From Caldisericaceae bacterium (GTDB lineage: Bacteria; Caldisericota; Caldisericia; Caldisericales; Caldisericaceae), in contig JAGHAO010000133.1 of NCBI GenBank assembly GCA_021161495.1, positions 1-11,393 on the forward strand: a DNA stretch of 11,393 nt. The letters are read 5' to 3'. The notes beneath the pieces were generated by a model. The model was not told the DNA's origin, did not search any database, and was given only the letters and a program-made list of their open reading frames with translations. The first letter of the stretch is position 1; the number at the start of each line of letters is the position of its first letter. Both the position numbers and the translations under genes were made by a program. Shown in pieces: positions 1 to 7,381 of this stretch.

Positions 1-467
1 CACCTGTGGTTGCATCCGTCGGCAATCTTTAAGTATTCATAATGAAGAAGCGTTATCTGCAATCTCGGGGGCACCAGCATCTCAAAATCTTTGGAAAGAA
101 TAATTTTTTCTTCTCCGCTTAACGCATTTACAATACTATGTAAATCATTTGTTCCCGTTATCGCATCTATCTCCGGAAACCTGTAAAGAAGAGATTTGCC
201 GGAAAGAGAAGGATAACAACCAGAAACAACAATTTTGCGTATTGAGCCTTTTCTTTTCTTCTCGACAAACTCTTTTATAACGGACTCCGCTTCTTCTCTC
301 GCGGATTGCAAAAATGCACAAGTGTTTATAATAACGGACCTCGCTTCGTTTATGTCAAAGGTGATACTGACCTCGTTTTTCAAAAGATTGCCCAAAAGCC
401 TTTCGCTGTCAACTATATTTTTGGGACATCCCAAACTGACGATCCCAACCGGTTCAAAATCTCTCAC
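1..467 (-). CDS. rimO: Ribosomal protein S12 methylthiotransferase RimO (N-terminal part, cut by window edge)
   Basis: RimO is a radical SAM enzyme that adds a methylthio group to a conserved aspartate of ribosomal protein S12, using two [4Fe-4S] clusters. The 155 residues visible contain the N-terminal UPF0004 (MTTase) domain with its three cluster cysteines: C14 in SLGCPKN, C50 in IINTCAF and C84 in VSGC. The motif YLKIADGCNHR at the window edge opens the radical SAM CxxxCxxC site (C152). SLGCPKN and the YLKIADGC motif favour RimO over its paralogue MiaB. The start is a GTG at 467 that overlaps the TGA stop of the upstream rodZ-like gene by four bases (GTGA), which indicates translational coupling; a GAGGTGG lies about 13 bases upstream inside the rodZ-like gene. 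The rest of the radical SAM domain and the TRAM domain lie outside the window. Family assignment is firm; the exact start is likely but not certain. Confidence 0.93.
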   Translation of the reverse strand, partial: MRDFEPVGIVSLGCPKNIVDSERLLGNLLKNEVSITFDINEARSVIINTCAFLQSAREEAESVIKEFVEKKRKGSIRKIVVSGCYPSLSGKSLLYRFPEIDAITGTNDLHSIVNALSGEEKIILSKDFEMLVPPRLQITLLHYEYLKIADGCNHR

Positions 468-1192
468 TGCGCTTTGTATTCCACCTCTACAACTCTTTTA
501 TTCTTACTTACAATCCCTTTGTCTTTGCCGTTCACCGTAACATACGCATGCATTGCATTGCCGTAAAGTATTTTTATGTACTTTTTCCCGGTAAAGGTTT
601 TGGACTGTCCTTTGTAAAGCATAACTTGCGTATATTTCCCGTCTATCGTAACGCCGAGCCAGCACTTTGCGTCAACCGTTACCGTAACTTTTACACCTTC
701 CTGTTTTTTCTGTTCCTGCTCGGCGGAACTCTTTTTTTCAGAAGGAGTTTGATTAGAAACAGGCGGTTTATTTTCGGAAGGATTTTTTTGAACGGGAGTT
801 TCGGTTTTATTGTTATCTGCCGGGGGTGTGGGACGCTTCTTCAAATGCACATAAGTAAAAAATACGGTAAGCAAGAGTATTATAGCTACGACAATCACGG
901 ATATAACAAACGGAAACCTCTCTTTTACTCTTTCTTCGCTTGCAAGTTCCGGGTGGACTTCTTCCGGAAACAGTTCCTTGTATGCAGAAACAAGAGGCTC
1001 CGGGTCAAGTCCCAGAGCCTCCGCATATTTCCTTATATACGCTGCAATGTATCCATCGTAACGTGGAAAATCGTTATCTTCTATCTGCTCCAAATAAAAC
1101 TCCCTGATCAGAGTTTTCTTTGCCACATCAGAGATGGAAAACCCTTGCTTTTTTCTTTCCTTTTTTAAAACATCGCCTATTTTAGGATTCAA
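464..1192 (-). CDS. rodZ: RodZ-like helix-turn-helix membrane protein
   Basis: The 242-residue protein has the RodZ layout. An N-terminal Xre-type helix-turn-helix domain spans about residues 4-70 (KKERKKQGFSISDVAKKT, then YLEQIEDNDF). One hydrophobic membrane segment lies at about 93-115. A Pro/Lys/Ser/Glu-rich linker follows (about 118-165), then a C-terminal extracytoplasmic beta domain of the DUF4115 type (about 167-240). In studied bacteria RodZ links MreB filaments to the wall elongation machinery; here that role is inferred from architecture only. The start is a TTG at 1192, supported by AAAGGT at 1203-1198 five bases upstream and by how closely this start fits the family N-terminus. 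It overlaps the end of lon by 11 bases and is followed by rimO with a four-base overlap. No mreB is visible. A membrane-anchored regulator is a less likely alternative. Confidence 0.85.
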   Translation of the reverse strand: MNPKIGDVLKKERKKQGFSISDVAKKTLIREFYLEQIEDNDFPRYDGYIAAYIRKYAEALGLDPEPLVSAYKELFPEEVHPELASEERVKERFPFVISVIVVAIILLLTVFFTYVHLKKRPTPPADNNKTETPVQKNPSENKPPVSNQTPSEKKSSAEQEQKKQEGVKVTVTVDAKCWLGVTIDGKYTQVMLYKGQSKTFTGKKYIKILYGNAMHAYVTVNGKDKGIVSKNKRVVEVEYKAQ

Positions 1193-3503
1193 GAGCTACC
1201 TTTAACGCCTCCTCCACGCTGTCTATTAAAACAAATTTCAACTTATTTTTCGCAGCCTTCGGTATTTTTTCAAGGTCTTCTTTGTTCTGCTTAGGGAGAA
1301 CTATTGTTTTGATACCGGCTCTATACGCTCCGAGCACCTTTTCTTTTATTCCTCCGACGGGAAGGACTCTTCCTCTTAACGTTATTTCTCCGGTCATAGC
1401 AACATCTTTGTTAACCTTTTTATCCGTAAGAATAGAAACGAGCGCCGTAAAAATTGTAACTCCCGCGGAAGGCCCTTCTTTGGGAACCGCACCTTCGGGG
1501 ACGTGAATATGAATATCGTATTTCCCGTAAAAATCCGGATCCACACCGAGAGACTTCGCATGTGCACGCACATAACTCAACGCAGCCTGTGCACTTTCTT
1601 TCATTACGTCTCCCAACTGTCCCGTCAGAATGAGATTGCCCTTGCCTTTCATTTTTGTCGCTTCTATGTAAACAATATCACCGCCTGCCTGTGTTACAAC
1701 CATTCCGCATACAACCCCAATCTGGCTTTTCTTTTCCTGCATACTCGTGAAGAATATCGGATTACCCAAATACTTTTTAAGATTTTTGACGGTAATTTCC
1801 ACGCCGGTTTTACCCTTTTCCACTTTTTCTTTTGCAACTTTTCTCATAACCCGCATTATCGTGCGCTCGAGATTTCTCAAACCCGCTTCTCTCGTGTATT
1901 CGCGAATAAGTTTGTATAGCGCTTCGTCGGTAAATTTTACATCGCTCGGCTTTAGCCCGTGCGCTTTAAGTTGTTTGGGGATTATGAACTTTTTTGCAAT
2001 TTCAACTTTTTCTTCGTCGATATACCCGGGAAGGGATATCACTTCCATTCTGTCCAAAAGTGCCGGAGGAATCGTGTCCACAATATTTGCCGTTGTTATG
2101 AACAAAACCTCGGAAAGGTCGAACGGAAGTTCTATGTAATGATCCGAGAATGCGTTGTTTTGCTCCGGATCCAATGCTTCAAGCAATGCTGCCGTAGGGT
2201 CTCCCCTGAAATCCGCTCCGACTTTGTCGATTTCGTCCAAAAGGAAAACAGGGTTTTTAACTCCGGCCTGCTTTATCCCTTCAATAATCCTTCCGGGCAT
2301 CGCACCCACGTATGTTCTTCTGTGGCCTCTGATTTCCGCTTCGTCCCTTATTCCTCCCAAAGAAACATGGACAAACTTTCTGTTAAGGGCCTCGGCGATG
2401 GAACGCCCAAGCGAAGTTTTACCCACTCCGGGAGGGCCGACAAAGCAAATAATAGGCCCTTTTATATTTTTTGTAAGTTTCTTCACCGCAATGAGTTCAA
2501 GGATTCTTTCTTTCACATCTTTCAAATCGTAATGGTTTTTATCCAAAATTCGACGTGCTTTTTTAATATCGATTCTGTCCCTCGTCCTCTTCTCCCAGGG
2601 GAGTTCGATAAGCCAATCGAGATACGTCCTTATAACACCACTCTCCGGGCTCATCACCGGCGTTTTTTTGAGGCGTTCGAGTTGCTCTTCGATTTTCTCT
2701 TTTACATAATCAGGGTATTTACGCCCTTTCATTTTCTTTCTGTATTCGCCGATTTCTCCTACATCTTCCCCTACTTCACCCAATTCTTTTTCGATTTCTT
2801 TCAATTTTTCCCTGAGGAAATATTCTTTCTGGCTTTTTTCGATTTTACTTCTCACTTCGTCATCTATTTTGCGGCTTAATTCAAGTATGGTAACTTCTCT
2901 TTCAAGAATTTGCGCAATTTTTTGAAGACGCTCGGTAACATCTATAGTTGAAAGTATCGCTTGTTTTTCTTCGACACCGATGAACAGGTTTGCGGCAACC
3001 ATATCAGCAAACCTTTCCGGGTCTTCGGTTGTCGAAAGCGAGATAATGAGGTCTTGCGGAACCTTTTTGTTCAAATCCGCGTAAATGGTGAACTTTTCCA
3101 AAATGAGGCGTATGAGGGCTTCTTGCCTCAAATCCTTCTCTTCGGATCTGTTCTCGACAGGTTCCACCTCCACTTTCCAATAATCTTCATTGGTATAGAA
3201 TTTCTTTATCTTAACTCTTTGGATTCCCTCAACGAGAATTCTGTAAGTGCCGTCCGGAAGTTTAAGAATCTGAAGAATTTCGGCACCTACACCCACATCG
3301 TAAATATCTTCTTCTGTCGGTTCCTCGACAATCCCCTTCTTCTGCGTGGCAAGCACAATCATTTTCCCTTGCGTAAGGGCTTTTTCAATTGACGCAATCG
3401 ATTTGGGCCTTCCCACGAGAAGGGGAATCACCATATAAGGAAAGATAACAATATTTCTTAAAGGAATAAACGGTGCTTCCGTAAGTTCCCATCTCTTTTC
3501 CAT
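1182..3503 (-). CDS. lon: ATP-dependent protease Lon (LonA type)
   Basis: Lon is a cytoplasmic AAA+ serine protease that unfolds and degrades damaged and regulatory proteins. The 773 residues are close to the usual length of bacterial LonA. Visible parts are an N-terminal substrate-binding domain (about 10-205), a coiled-coil linker (about 205-300) and the AAA+ module, with Walker A GPPGVGKT (356-363) and Walker B VFLLDEID (419-426). The proteolytic domain has the catalytic serine in PKEGPSAG (S679) and the lysine in GGIKEK (K722), so the Ser-Lys dyad is intact. No transmembrane segment is seen, which excludes LonB. The start ATG at 3503 has a strong GGAGGT site whose first base belongs to the stop codon of clpX, eight bases upstream. 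The 3' end overlaps the rodZ-like gene by 11 bases. No heat-shock operator of the CIRCE or CtsR type was noticed in front of it. Confidence 0.98.
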   Translation of the reverse strand: MEKRWELTEAPFIPLRNIVIFPYMVIPLLVGRPKSIASIEKALTQGKMIVLATQKKGIVEEPTEEDIYDVGVGAEILQILKLPDGTYRILVEGIQRVKIKKFYTNEDYWKVEVEPVENRSEEKDLRQEALIRLILEKFTIYADLNKKVPQDLIISLSTTEDPERFADMVAANLFIGVEEKQAILSTIDVTERLQKIAQILEREVTILELSRKIDDEVRSKIEKSQKEYFLREKLKEIEKELGEVGEDVGEIGEYRKKMKGRKYPDYVKEKIEEQLERLKKTPVMSPESGVIRTYLDWLIELPWEKRTRDRIDIKKARRILDKNHYDLKDVKERILELIAVKKLTKNIKGPIICFVGPPGVGKTSLGRSIAEALNRKFVHVSLGGIRDEAEIRGHRRTYVGAMPGRIIEGIKQAGVKNPVFLLDEIDKVGADFRGDPTAALLEALDPEQNNAFSDHYIELPFDLSEVLFITTANIVDTIPPALLDRMEVISLPGYIDEEKVEIAKKFIIPKQLKAHGLKPSDVKFTDEALYKLIREYTREAGLRNLERTIMRVMRKVAKEKVEKGKTGVEITVKNLKKYLGNPIFFTSMQEKKSQIGVVCGMVVTQAGGDIVYIEATKMKGKGNLILTGQLGDVMKESAQAALSYVRAHAKSLGVDPDFYGKYDIHIHVPEGAVPKEGPSAGVTIFTALVSILTDKKVNKDVAMTGEITLRGRVLPVGGIKEKVLGAYRAGIKTIVLPKQNKEDLEKIPKAAKNKLKFVLIDSVEEALKVALES

Positions 3504-3511
3504 ATTACCTC

Positions 3512-4744
3512 CTATGCAATTTTTTTAATGTAAGTTCTTTTACCACCGGAATCAAGCAGTACAACTTCCTCTCTGCCCGCAAGAAAACCTTCCGTGATTA
3601 TGCACTTTTTAACTTCATTATTCATTGCGGGAAGTTCATACATAAGATCCGTCATCGCTTGTTCCATAACCGATTTTAAGCCCCGTGCCCCGATTTTCAG
3701 TTCCAAGGCCCTGTCTGCAATATACTCAAGAGCGGATTCTTCGAATTCAAGTTCAATTCCGTCAATGGCGAAAATCCTTTTGTATTGCTTTATAAGAGAA
3801 TTCTTCGGTTCGTATAAAATCTTTATGAGTTCGGCTCTTGTAAGCGCTCTGAGCCTTGCGACAACAGGGAACCTTCCCACAAACTCCGGAATCATCCCGA
3901 ACTTCACAAGGTCATGAGGCATTATTTTAACTTTGCTGAGATCCGTTTTTTCAGTCTCGGCAAATCCTATTCTCCTTTTATTTACTCTCGCGGCAAGAAT
4001 ATCGTCAAGCCCTTCGAATGTTCCACCGGCAATGAACAAAATATCTTTCGTGTTTACCTTTATGAACTCCTGATAGGGATGCTTCCTTCCTCCCGCAGGA
4101 GGAACGTTTGCAACGGTTCCTTCCACTATTTTTAGGAGTGCTTGCTGCACGCCTTCACCGGAAACATCCCTCGTTATGGAAGGATTAGTGCTTTTCCTCC
4201 CGATTTTATCAATTTCGTCCACATACACTATACCTTTTTCCGCCTTGCTTACATCGTAATCAGTAAGTTGCAAAAGGCGTTGGATTATCGTTTCCACATC
4301 TTCGCCCACATAACCCGCTTCCGTAAGAGAAGTTGCATCTGAAATAGAAAGCGGCACTCCGATTATTTTGGAAAGAACTCTTGCAAAAAGCGTCTTTCCC
4401 GAACCGGTGGGGCCTATCAGCAATATGTTGCTTTTTTCTATATTAATGTCGTCGTTATTTGCAAATATTCTTTTGTAATGATTGTATGCGGCAACCGAAA
4501 TAATCCTCTTGGCTTCTTCCTGGCCCACAATGTATTCGTCAAGTTTTCTATGAATCTCATGAGGTAGAGGTAAATTTTTAAGATCTATTTTTACTTTCTC
4601 GGACTCATTTGCTTTAATAAGCTTGTACGCTTTTTTTATACATTCTTCACATATAAAAACTCCGTTAGGGCCGGCAATGAGTTTTCCCACTTCATTGTAG
4701 CTCTTTCCGCAGAACGAACAACGGGGTTCCTTTATATCATCCAC
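3512..4744 (-). CDS. clpX: ClpX, ATPase and unfoldase subunit of the ClpXP protease
   Basis: ClpX is the AAA+ hexamer that recognises, unfolds and feeds substrates to ClpP. The 410-residue protein begins with a C4 zinc-binding domain (C9, C12, C32, C35). The AAA+ module follows, with Walker A GPTGSGKT (111-118), Walker B GIVYVDEID (171-179) and a sensor-2 arginine in GARGLK (R354). The ClpP-docking IGF loop is present (259-261), so it should form a complex with the ClpP encoded just upstream. The start is a GTG at 4744 whose G is the last base of the clpP TAG stop, a one-base overlap that implies coupled translation. GGTGGAG lies about nine bases before it. An ATG at 4740 is in another frame. 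The stop lies eight bases before lon and runs into lon's Shine-Dalgarno site. Confidence 0.98.
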   Translation of the reverse strand: MDDIKEPRCSFCGKSYNEVGKLIAGPNGVFICEECIKKAYKLIKANESEKVKIDLKNLPLPHEIHRKLDEYIVGQEEAKRIISVAAYNHYKRIFANNDDINIEKSNILLIGPTGSGKTLFARVLSKIIGVPLSISDATSLTEAGYVGEDVETIIQRLLQLTDYDVSKAEKGIVYVDEIDKIGRKSTNPSITRDVSGEGVQQALLKIVEGTVANVPPAGGRKHPYQEFIKVNTKDILFIAGGTFEGLDDILAARVNKRRIGFAETEKTDLSKVKIMPHDLVKFGMIPEFVGRFPVVARLRALTRAELIKILYEPKNSLIKQYKRIFAIDGIELEFEESALEYIADRALELKIGARGLKSVMEQAMTDLMYELPAMNNEVKKCIITEGFLAGREEVVLLDSGGKRTYIKKIA

Positions 4745-5352
4745 TAACCTTCTCCACCCCCTGCTTTCTTATCGGAACGCATTATAATCTTGTCTATGAT
4801 TCCGTATGCTTTTGCATCTTCCGGTGTCATATAAAAATCCCGTTCCGTATCTTTCTGCACTTTTTCAATCGGTTGTCCGGTATGCAAAGATATAATTTCA
4901 TTTCCCATCTTCTTTATTCTTAAAATCTCTTTTGCCTGAATTTCCACATCCGTTGCCTGCCCCTGCGCACCGCCCCAAGGCTGGTGAATCATAATTCTCG
5001 AATGCGGAAGTGCAAACCTCTTTCCTTTTTCTCCCGCAGCAAGAAGAATTGCGGCAAGCGATGCCGCCTGCCCGAGGCAAATTGTGGAAACAGGCGCCTT
5101 TATATACTGCATCGTGTCGTATATTGCCATACCGGGGATAACCTCCCCACCGGGACTGTTTATGTACAGATAAATATCCGCCGTAGGATCCTGCGCCTCC
5201 AAAAAAAGCATCTCGGCAACAATCAGATCCGCAATTTGACCATTGATTTCACCGGTTAAAAATATTATCCTGTCTTTGAGCAAGCGGGAGAATATATCAT
5301 AACTTCTCTCCCCTCTGCCGGTTTCTTCCACAATAAACGGAACAACTGCCAT
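4744..5352 (-). CDS. clpP: ClpP, proteolytic subunit of the ClpXP protease
   Basis: ClpP forms the tetradecameric serine protease chamber fed by ClpX. With the start chosen here it has 202 residues, close to the usual length. The catalytic triad is present: Ser in GQAASLAA (S98), His in IMIHQPWGG (H123) and Asp in DTERD (D172). I prefer the ATG at 5352 over the in-frame ATG at 5361. AAGGAG (5367-5362) directly abuts the 5361 ATG, leaving no room for initiation, but sits nine bases from 5352. The resulting MAVVPFIVEE also matches typical ClpP N-termini. With this start the gene begins one base after the tig stop codon and overlaps clpX by one base. The segment SPGGEVIPG differs from the common SPGGSVTAG, and SLAA replaces the common SMGA around the nucleophile. 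Neither change removes a catalytic residue. Confidence 0.97.
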   Translation of the reverse strand: MAVVPFIVEETGRGERSYDIFSRLLKDRIIFLTGEINGQIADLIVAEMLFLEAQDPTADIYLYINSPGGEVIPGMAIYDTMQYIKAPVSTICLGQAASLAAILLAAGEKGKRFALPHSRIMIHQPWGGAQGQATDVEIQAKEILRIKKMGNEIISLHTGQPIEKVQKDTERDFYMTPEDAKAYGIIDKIIMRSDKKAGGGEG

Positions 5353-5353
5353 A

Positions 5354-6583
5354 TTAATCATCTCCTTCTTTAATTATAGCACGTTCCTTTAAGAAAGAAA
5401 TCGCTTTGTTTCGCAAAAGTTGGTCCTCTATAACTCTTTTTGCGTCGTCTGAAAGCCTTGCTTTCTTTTTGTCTATGTTTTGACCGTCCAAGAATCTTTC
5501 GAACTCTTCTTTTATCTCTTCATCGGTAACTTTTATGTTTTGCTTTTTTATTATATCACGCAAAATCAAGTCTTTCTTTATATCTTTTATAACGGATTTT
5601 TTCACATCCTCCTTAAACTCGTCAAGCGTTTTTCCCTCGGATTTTAAGATATCCTCCATACGCACTCCGTATTTCATATATCTGTTTTCGAGATCTTTTA
5701 TCCTGCTATCCGTTTCTTCATTGATAAGTTTCTCAGGGAGATCTGTTTCAAGTTTGTCGGCAAGAATGGAAAGCGCTTCGTTCCCCTTCTCTTCTTCCAA
5801 TTGAAGTTTCCTGTTTTTGAGTGCCTCCTCCTCAATACTCTTCTTCATATCTTCAAGGCTTTCGAAACCCGCATCTTTTGCAAGATTGTCATCAATCTCG
5901 GGAACGTTCTTTTCCTTTACTGCAACAATTCTTACGGAAACAGTCATATTCTCGGATTTTACCTCAAATTCGTCACCGGCTTTCTTGCCTACAACCTGTT
6001 CGTCAAAATCACCGACAAATTGCTTTTTGCCCACTTCCACGGAAACGTTTTTCCAATCCGCATTCTTAACATTTTGTATCTTGTATTCCACATCTACGAG
6101 GTCGCCTTCTTTGACTTCTCTTTCAACGGGTTTAATCTCGGTAAATGTATTTTGAAGGTCTTTTAATTTTTTCTCTACTTCTTTATCTATACCGCTTTTG
6201 TCAAACTTGATTTCTATTTTTTCGGGAATTTCGACATCCACCTCAGGCAAAAATTCCACCGTAAAGGTCAAAACAAGCCCGTTTTCATCGACTTTTTCAA
6301 GTTTTACGTCGGGACGAGAAGCAGGGTCTATATTTTCCTTTTCGAGTACTTCTTCCAAATCTTTTCTCATCAAGAAATCAACTGCATCTTCAAGCAGCCT
6401 ACCCTCGCCCACAAAAGGCGCGCCGATTTCATAAGGTGCTTTGCCTTTTCTAAACCCGGGTACTCTCACCTTATTCGAGAGCTCCTTGTATGCTTTTCTT
6501 TTTGCTTCCTCTATTTCGCTTTTATCGTTTCGGGTTTCAAAAACGATTTTTGTGTTTGTTTTTTCTTTAATTTTGTATTCCAT
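5354..6583 (-). CDS. tig: Trigger factor, ribosome-associated chaperone, with a shortened PPIase-like domain
   Basis: Trigger factor binds the ribosome exit tunnel and shields nascent chains. The 409-residue protein has the N-terminal ribosome-binding domain with the signature GFRKGKAP (43-50). The middle FKBP-like region is about 161-230. The C-terminal helical chaperone domain, rich in Lys and Glu, runs from about 235 to the end. The FKBP-like segment, counted from DLVDVEY to NVPEI, is about 70 residues. The matching part of E. coli trigger factor, compared from memory, is about 87. The missing part covers the stretch after KAGDEF, where the flap with FPEEY should be. The domain probably lacks prolyl isomerase activity, although the chaperone role should remain. 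The start ATG at 6583 has AAAGGAG at good spacing. It follows tRNA-Leu by 25 bases and precedes clpP by one base. Confidence 0.93.
   Translation of the reverse strand: MEYKIKEKTNTKIVFETRNDKSEIEEAKRKAYKELSNKVRVPGFRKGKAPYEIGAPFVGEGRLLEDAVDFLMRKDLEEVLEKENIDPASRPDVKLEKVDENGLVLTFTVEFLPEVDVEIPEKIEIKFDKSGIDKEVEKKLKDLQNTFTEIKPVEREVKEGDLVDVEYKIQNVKNADWKNVSVEVGKKQFVGDFDEQVVGKKAGDEFEVKSENMTVSVRIVAVKEKNVPEIDDNLAKDAGFESLEDMKKSIEEEALKNRKLQLEEEKGNEALSILADKLETDLPEKLINEETDSRIKDLENRYMKYGVRMEDILKSEGKTLDEFKEDVKKSVIKDIKKDLILRDIIKKQNIKVTDEEIKEEFERFLDGQNIDKKKARLSDDAKRVIEDQLLRNKAISFLKERAIIKEGDD
5362..5367 (-). promoter_or_regulatory. Shine-Dalgarno site that decides the clpP start
   Basis: AAGGAG on the minus strand touches the ATG at 5361 with no spacer but lies nine bases from the in-frame ATG at 5352. 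This placement supports the shorter ClpP reading frame. The site itself lies within the last codons of tig. Confidence 0.7.
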
Positions 6584-6608
6584 TTCCTAACTCCTTTCAA
6601 TATAAAAA

Positions 6609-6693
6609 TGGTGCGAAGGGCGGGACTTGAACCCGCATGGGTTTCCCCACTGGATCCTAAGTCCAGCGCGTCTTCCAATTCCGCCACCCTCGC
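6609..6693 (-). tRNA. tRNA-Leu (anticodon TAG)
   Basis: The 85-base gene folds as a class II tRNA. The acceptor stem is GCGAGGG with CCTTCGC (one G-U pair), the discriminator is A, and the CCA end is encoded. The T arm is GCGGG-TTCAAGT-CCCGC, the variable arm is long as expected for leucine, and the anticodon stem CTGGA presents TAG. It is the last tRNA of the cluster, 25 bases before tig, so tRNA processing probably creates the 5' end of the tig mRNA. Confidence 0.96.
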
Positions 6694-6722
6694 ACTTTCC
6701 TCAAAGTTCTCTCCATAAAAAA

Positions 6723-6798
6723 TGGTGGGTCCTGCGGGACTCGAACCCGCAACCCACGGATTAAGAGTCCGTTGCTCTACCAATTGAGCCAAGGACCC
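6723..6798 (-). tRNA. tRNA-Lys (anticodon CTT)
   Basis: The 76-base gene has acceptor stem GGGTCCT with AGGACCC, discriminator A and an encoded CCA. The anticodon arm ACGGA-CTCTTAA-TCCGT gives CTT, reading AAG. The T arm is GCGGG-TTCGAGT-CCCGC. It lies sixth in the transcribed order of the cluster. Confidence 0.96.
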
Positions 6799-6813
6799 AC
6801 CTGTAATAAAACG

Positions 6814-6889
6814 TGGCGCGCCTAGCAGGAGTCGAACCCGCAACCAACGGATCCGAAGTCCGCCGCTCTATCCATTGAGCTATAGGCGC
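6814..6889 (-). tRNA. tRNA-Arg (anticodon TCG)
   Basis: The 76-base gene has acceptor stem GCGCCTA with TAGGCGC, discriminator G and an encoded CCA. The anticodon arm GCGGA-CTTCGGA-TCCGT gives TCG. TCG is unusual among bacteria that read CGN with an ACG (inosine) tRNA; no ACG tRNA is seen in this cluster, which says nothing about the rest of the genome. Confidence 0.95.
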
Positions 6890-6903
6890 TCCCCTTCTTC
6901 GTC

Positions 6904-6980
6904 TGGTGCGCCCAACAGGATTTGAACCTGTGGCCTGCGGATTAGGAATCCGCCGCTCTATCCTACTGAGCTATGGGCGC
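6904..6980 (-). tRNA. tRNA-Arg (anticodon CCT)
   Basis: The 77-base gene has acceptor stem GCGCCCA with TGGGCGC, discriminator A and an encoded CCA. The anticodon arm GCGGA-TTCCTAA-TCCGC gives CCT, reading AGG. Its acceptor and D arm closely resemble those of the Arg-TCT gene at 7089-7165, so the two probably arose by duplication. Confidence 0.96.
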
Positions 6981-7001
6981 AAATGCCAGTCCCTTTACCC
7001 T

Positions 7002-7078
7002 TGGGGTGGGTGAGGAGACTCGAACTCCCAACAACCGGATCCACAGTCCGGTACTCTAACCGTTGAGCTACACCCACC
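7002..7078 (-). tRNA. tRNA-His (anticodon GTG)
   Basis: The acceptor stem is GTGGGTG with CACCCAC. The discriminator is C, and an extra G at position -1 (base 7078) is encoded opposite it, the identity mark of histidine tRNA. The anticodon arm CCGGA-CTGTGGA-TCCGG gives GTG. The CCA end is encoded. Confidence 0.96.
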
Positions 7079-7088
7079 ACCTAAAAAA

Positions 7089-7165
7089 TGGCGCGCCCAG
7101 CCGGATTCGAACCAGCGACCGACGGATTAGAAATCCGTTGCTCTATCCTGCTGAGCTATGGGCGC
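7089..7165 (-). tRNA. tRNA-Arg (anticodon TCT)
   Basis: The 77-base gene has acceptor stem GCGCCCA with TGGGCGC, discriminator G and an encoded CCA. The anticodon arm ACGGA-TTTCTAA-TCCGT gives TCT, reading AGA and possibly AGG. It is a near copy of the Arg-CCT gene in the acceptor stem and D arm. Confidence 0.96.
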
Positions 7166-7177
7166 AGCCGTCTCTTC

Positions 7178-7254
7178 TGGTCGGGGCGAGAGGATTTGAA
7201 CCTCCGATCTCATGGTCCCAAACCATGCGCGTTGCCAAACTACGCCACACCCCG
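7178..7254 (-). tRNA. tRNA-Pro (anticodon TGG)
   Basis: The 77-base gene has acceptor stem CGGGGTG with CGCCCCG (one G-U pair) and the C1-G72 pair typical of bacterial proline tRNA. The discriminator is A and the CCA is encoded. The anticodon arm CATGG-TTTGGGA-CCATG gives TGG. It is the first gene of the minus-strand transcript. Confidence 0.96.
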
Positions 7255-7265
7255 CACAAAGATAT

Positions 7266-7297
7266 TTTATAGATAACTGCCAAAAAATCAATACCAA
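7266..7297 (-). promoter_or_regulatory. Candidate promoter of the tRNA-tig-clpPX-lon operon
   Basis: Upstream of tRNA-Pro on the minus strand, TATAAA (7271-7266) and TATCTA (7275-7270) are possible -10 boxes. TTGATT (7291-7286) and TTGGTA (7297-7292) are possible -35 boxes. TTGGTA with TATCTA gives a 16-base spacer; TTGATT with TATAAA gives 14. Either would start RNA a few bases before the tRNA. Exact assignment is uncertain. Confidence 0.4.
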
Positions 7298-7330
7298 AAA
7301 CAAAATATCCGAAAATTTTATTAAAAATGC

Positions 7331-7358
7331 TTGTTTTCCACGCAATTTCGTATATAAA
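7331..7358 (+). promoter_or_regulatory. Candidate promoter of the MalY/PatB-type gene
   Basis: TTGTTT (7331-7336) and TATAAA (7353-7358) are separated by 16 bases and lie just before the GGAGGT ribosome binding site at 7371-7376. The region is AT-rich, so chance matches are possible. It is divergent from the tRNA promoter. Confidence 0.4.
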
Positions 7359-7381
7359 TAATAAAACACGGGAGGTAAAAG

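Noticed and set aside
1959..2879. 306-residue plus-strand frame opposite lon
   Set aside because: It lies wholly within the conserved lon coding region and encodes low-complexity Phe-rich sequence, a mirror of Lys/Glu-rich coding on the other strand.
5353..5361. ClpP start at the ATG at 5361
   Set aside because: The Shine-Dalgarno site directly touches this ATG, and the added residues MIN are not family-like. The ATG at 5352 has normal spacing.
6511..6843. 110-residue minus-strand reading frame
   Set aside because: It reads through tRNA-Lys and tRNA-Leu into tig in another frame, so it is not a protein gene.
6609..7254. CRISPR or tandem repeat array suggested by regularly spaced similar blocks
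   Set aside because: The repeated blocks are conserved tRNA arms; each folds as a complete tRNA.
7063..7276. Two small plus-strand reading frames
   Set aside because: They are the antisense of tRNA-Arg and tRNA-Pro genes, a well-known source of false proteins.
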